Positions 35,174 through 36,124 of a DNA stretch of 36,124 nucleotides are shown here, one piece after another. A model generated the notes under the pieces. It was given only the letters and a program-made list of their open reading frames with translations. It did not search any database and was not told the origin of the DNA. Position numbers and translations under genes: made by a program. Origin of the DNA: Bacteroidaceae bacterium (lineage in GTDB: Bacteria > Bacteroidota > Bacteroidia > Bacteroidales > Bacteroidaceae); NCBI GenBank assembly GCA_024682395.1, contig JAIKZH010000070.1:1-36124 (forward strand), read 5' to 3'. Numbering within the stretch: position 1 is the stretch's first letter; each line of letters starts with the position of its first letter.

Positions 35174-35691
35174 TTCTTCCAAAAGTCGATAGGGACCGCA
35201 AGGTAATAAAATGCATCGGCAATGCAGTGAGGGAAACCACACACAATGAATATTGGAACACCAAACAATAAAGGAAGCCATCGTTTTTCGTACTTGGCAA
35301 AATTTACAGCAGTGGTCATAATAAAACCGCAACCGATAGACAGTAAGCCACTACGCAAAATACCATTATCTAATCGTGACTCCAATATGCCCTGCGCAAT
35401 AGTTTGGAGATCTTTTGCCGAAGCATATGTAAGTAATGCAATGATGAAAGTACCAATGATGTTGCCTATGAGTACCAAGACGATATCTTTTACGGCTAAT
35501 CCACGACTGCTGCCACAGAATCCCACAGTACCTGTGTATAACTTGAAACCATAATTGACAACAGCTAACAGACCAAATGTAAATAGCACAATTCCGATAA
35601 TGTCTTTACTCATAAGGTAACCATACCCAGCAATACCAATACAAATCCCCGCCAATATGGCACTTTTTACAGTCTCAATCACATTCTTCAT
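35074..35691 (-). CDS. Formate/nitrite transporter family (FNT) channel
   Basis: A 205-residue protein with six TM segments: [15 protein letters not shown], a second with [10 protein letters not shown], a third with [14 protein letters not shown], a fourth near [12 protein letters not shown], a fifth with [17 protein letters not shown] containing the conserved pore histidine, and a last one with [12 protein letters not shown]. It belongs to the FocA/NirC family of small-anion channels. The start [13 protein letters not shown] at 35691 is natural. A longer frame to 35868 exists only because the sequence runs into the foreign GC-rich segment and should be ignored. The gene is full length or nearly so, but its promoter is lost at the join. 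Confidence 0.85.
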   Translation of the reverse strand: MKNVIETVKSAILAGICIGIAGYGYLMSKDIIGIVLFTFGLLAVVNYGFKLYTGTVGFCGSSRGLAVKDIVLVLIGNIIGTFIIALLTYASAKDLQTIAQGILESRLDNGILRSGLLSIGCGFIMTTAVNFAKYEKRWLPLLFGVPIFIVCGFPHCIADAFYYLAVPIDFWKNHLFEILGLYITIVIGNAVGCNLVRIIKFDKEA

Positions 35692-35695
35692 TCGC
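35692..35695. other. Junction between two unrelated genomes (probable assembly chimera)
   Basis: Base composition jumps within a few bases, from AT-rich Bacteroidales sequence to very GC-rich sequence. The isomerase-like frame can be read from immediately right of the FNT start codon, and both coding sequences are cut or abut exactly here. No repeat, integrase or attachment-like sequence is visible at the join. Confidence 0.85.
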
Positions 35696-35856
35696 AGGGC
35701 GCGCTCTGGGACGTCTTCTCGTTCGACCAGTGGGGCGTGCAGCTGGGGAAGGTCCTCGCCAAGAAGATCATCCCCGAGCTCACCTCCGGCTCGGAACTGA
35801 AGCACGACTCCTCCACCAACGCGCTCATCGAGCGCTTCCGGAAGGCCAACGCCTAG
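35692..35856 (+). CDS. pgi: Glucose-6-phosphate isomerase, C-terminal end only (foreign segment)
   Basis: The frame enters from the junction and ends at TAG (35854-35856). The translation [18 protein letters not shown] matches the second signature of glucose-6-phosphate isomerases (with Gln for the usual Glu). It continues with LAKKIIPEL and [13 protein letters not shown], the usual C-terminus, so about 54 of some 530 residues are present. Base and codon use are strongly GC-biased, unlike everything to the left. Confidence 0.85.
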   Translation, partial: SQGALWDVFSFDQWGVQLGKVLAKKIIPELTSGSELKHDSSTNALIERFRKANA

Positions 35857-35871
35857 CCCCTCCCCCACGCC

Positions 35872-36124
35872 ATGACCTTCGAAGAACCCCTGCTCGACCT
35901 CACGGTCGCCGTCGCCCTCTACAACGAGGAGGAGTCGGTCCCCCCGCTGTGCGAGGCGCTCGACGCCGCGCTCCGCCCCCTCGGGAGGACCTACGAGGTC
36001 CTGCTCGTGGACGACGGCTCCCGGGACGGCACCTGGGAGGCCATGAACGCCGAGGCCGCGAAGTACCCCGGCTTCAAGCTCGTGCGCTTCCTCCGCAACT
36101 TCGGGCAGACCGCCGCGCTCGCGG
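35872..36124 (+). CDS. Family-2 glycosyltransferase, N-terminal part (foreign segment, runs off the edge)
   Basis: The frame is open from ATG 35872 to the right edge, 84 codons. It has VAVALYNEEESVPPL, then EVLLVDDGSRDGTWE and RFLRNFGQTAAL, the start of a GT-A fold enzyme of the dolichol-phosphate-mannose-synthase/ArnC type, which transfers a sugar to a polyprenyl phosphate. It begins 15 bases after pgi and shares its GC-rich codon use, so both come from the same foreign genome. Confidence 0.82.
   Translation, partial: MTFEEPLLDLTVAVALYNEEESVPPLCEALDAALRPLGRTYEVLLVDDGSRDGTWEAMNAEAAKYPGFKLVRFLRNFGQTAALA

Noticed and set aside
35692..35868. N-terminal extension of the FNT gene on the minus strand (264-residue frame)
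   Set aside because: The extra 59 residues are the antisense of the GC-rich pgi fragment beyond the chimeric join; the natural start is at 35691.

Overview
Most of the window (about 1 to 35,691) is one AT-rich Bacteroidota/Bacteroidales chromosome segment, probably from a gut- or rumen-type relative of Bacteroides or Prevotella. The taxonomic signs are NVEALA-family precursors, lipoproteins with six-bladed beta-propellers, a TonB-dependent receptor with a carboxypeptidase-like N-terminal domain, promoters of the TTG-N19-TAnnTTTG type, and no obvious Shine-Dalgarno sites. The last ~430 bases (35,692 to 36,124) are very GC-rich (75% in 36,001-36,060, against 35% in 35,581-35,640). They encode the end of a glucose-6-phosphate isomerase and the start of a family-2 glycosyltransferase. 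This looks like a chimeric assembly join to an unrelated genome, not Bacteroidales sequence.

Layout. (1) 1-2,063: the end of a thioredoxin-like lipoprotein, then an NVEALA precursor and a propeller lipoprotein. (2) 2,428-17,752: eight same-strand genes: a large lipoprotein with a transglutaminase-like core, a MauE/DoxX-like membrane protein, signal peptidase I, an O-antigen-ligase-like protein with TPRs, a TolC-type channel, a lipoprotein adaptor and two RND permeases. (3) 17,854-18,258: a 5'-truncated remnant of a BF3164-type propeller lipoprotein. (4) 18,277-20,694 (minus): a TonB-dependent receptor. (5) 20,903-25,145: a DUF3298-like protein, then a tight run of J-domain protein, CinA/PncC-type amidohydrolase, fucosyltransferase-like protein and MBL-fold hydrolase. 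(6) 25,574-27,925: a second full NVEALA / propeller / thioredoxin-like cassette. (7) 28,048-34,628: metH and smpB on the minus strand, then a SulP transporter and a double-domain ABC ATPase on the plus strand. (8) 34,862-35,691: a short orphan NVEALA gene overlapping, tail to tail, a formate/nitrite-transporter-family gene.

The most interesting element is the repeated NVEALA cassette. Both full copies carry a conserved hairpin-rich element just upstream of the precursor gene. Both also carry an inverted repeat between the precursor gene and the propeller gene, and both precursors end in the same two-cysteine pattern. Together with the nearby MauE-like protein, signal peptidase, transglutaminase-like lipoprotein and RND/TolC genes, this suggests a processing, disulfide-formation and export system for small secreted proteins. 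The gene families are visible in the sequence; the functional link is inference. Small dispersed intergenic repeats sit beside the second and third NVEALA loci.
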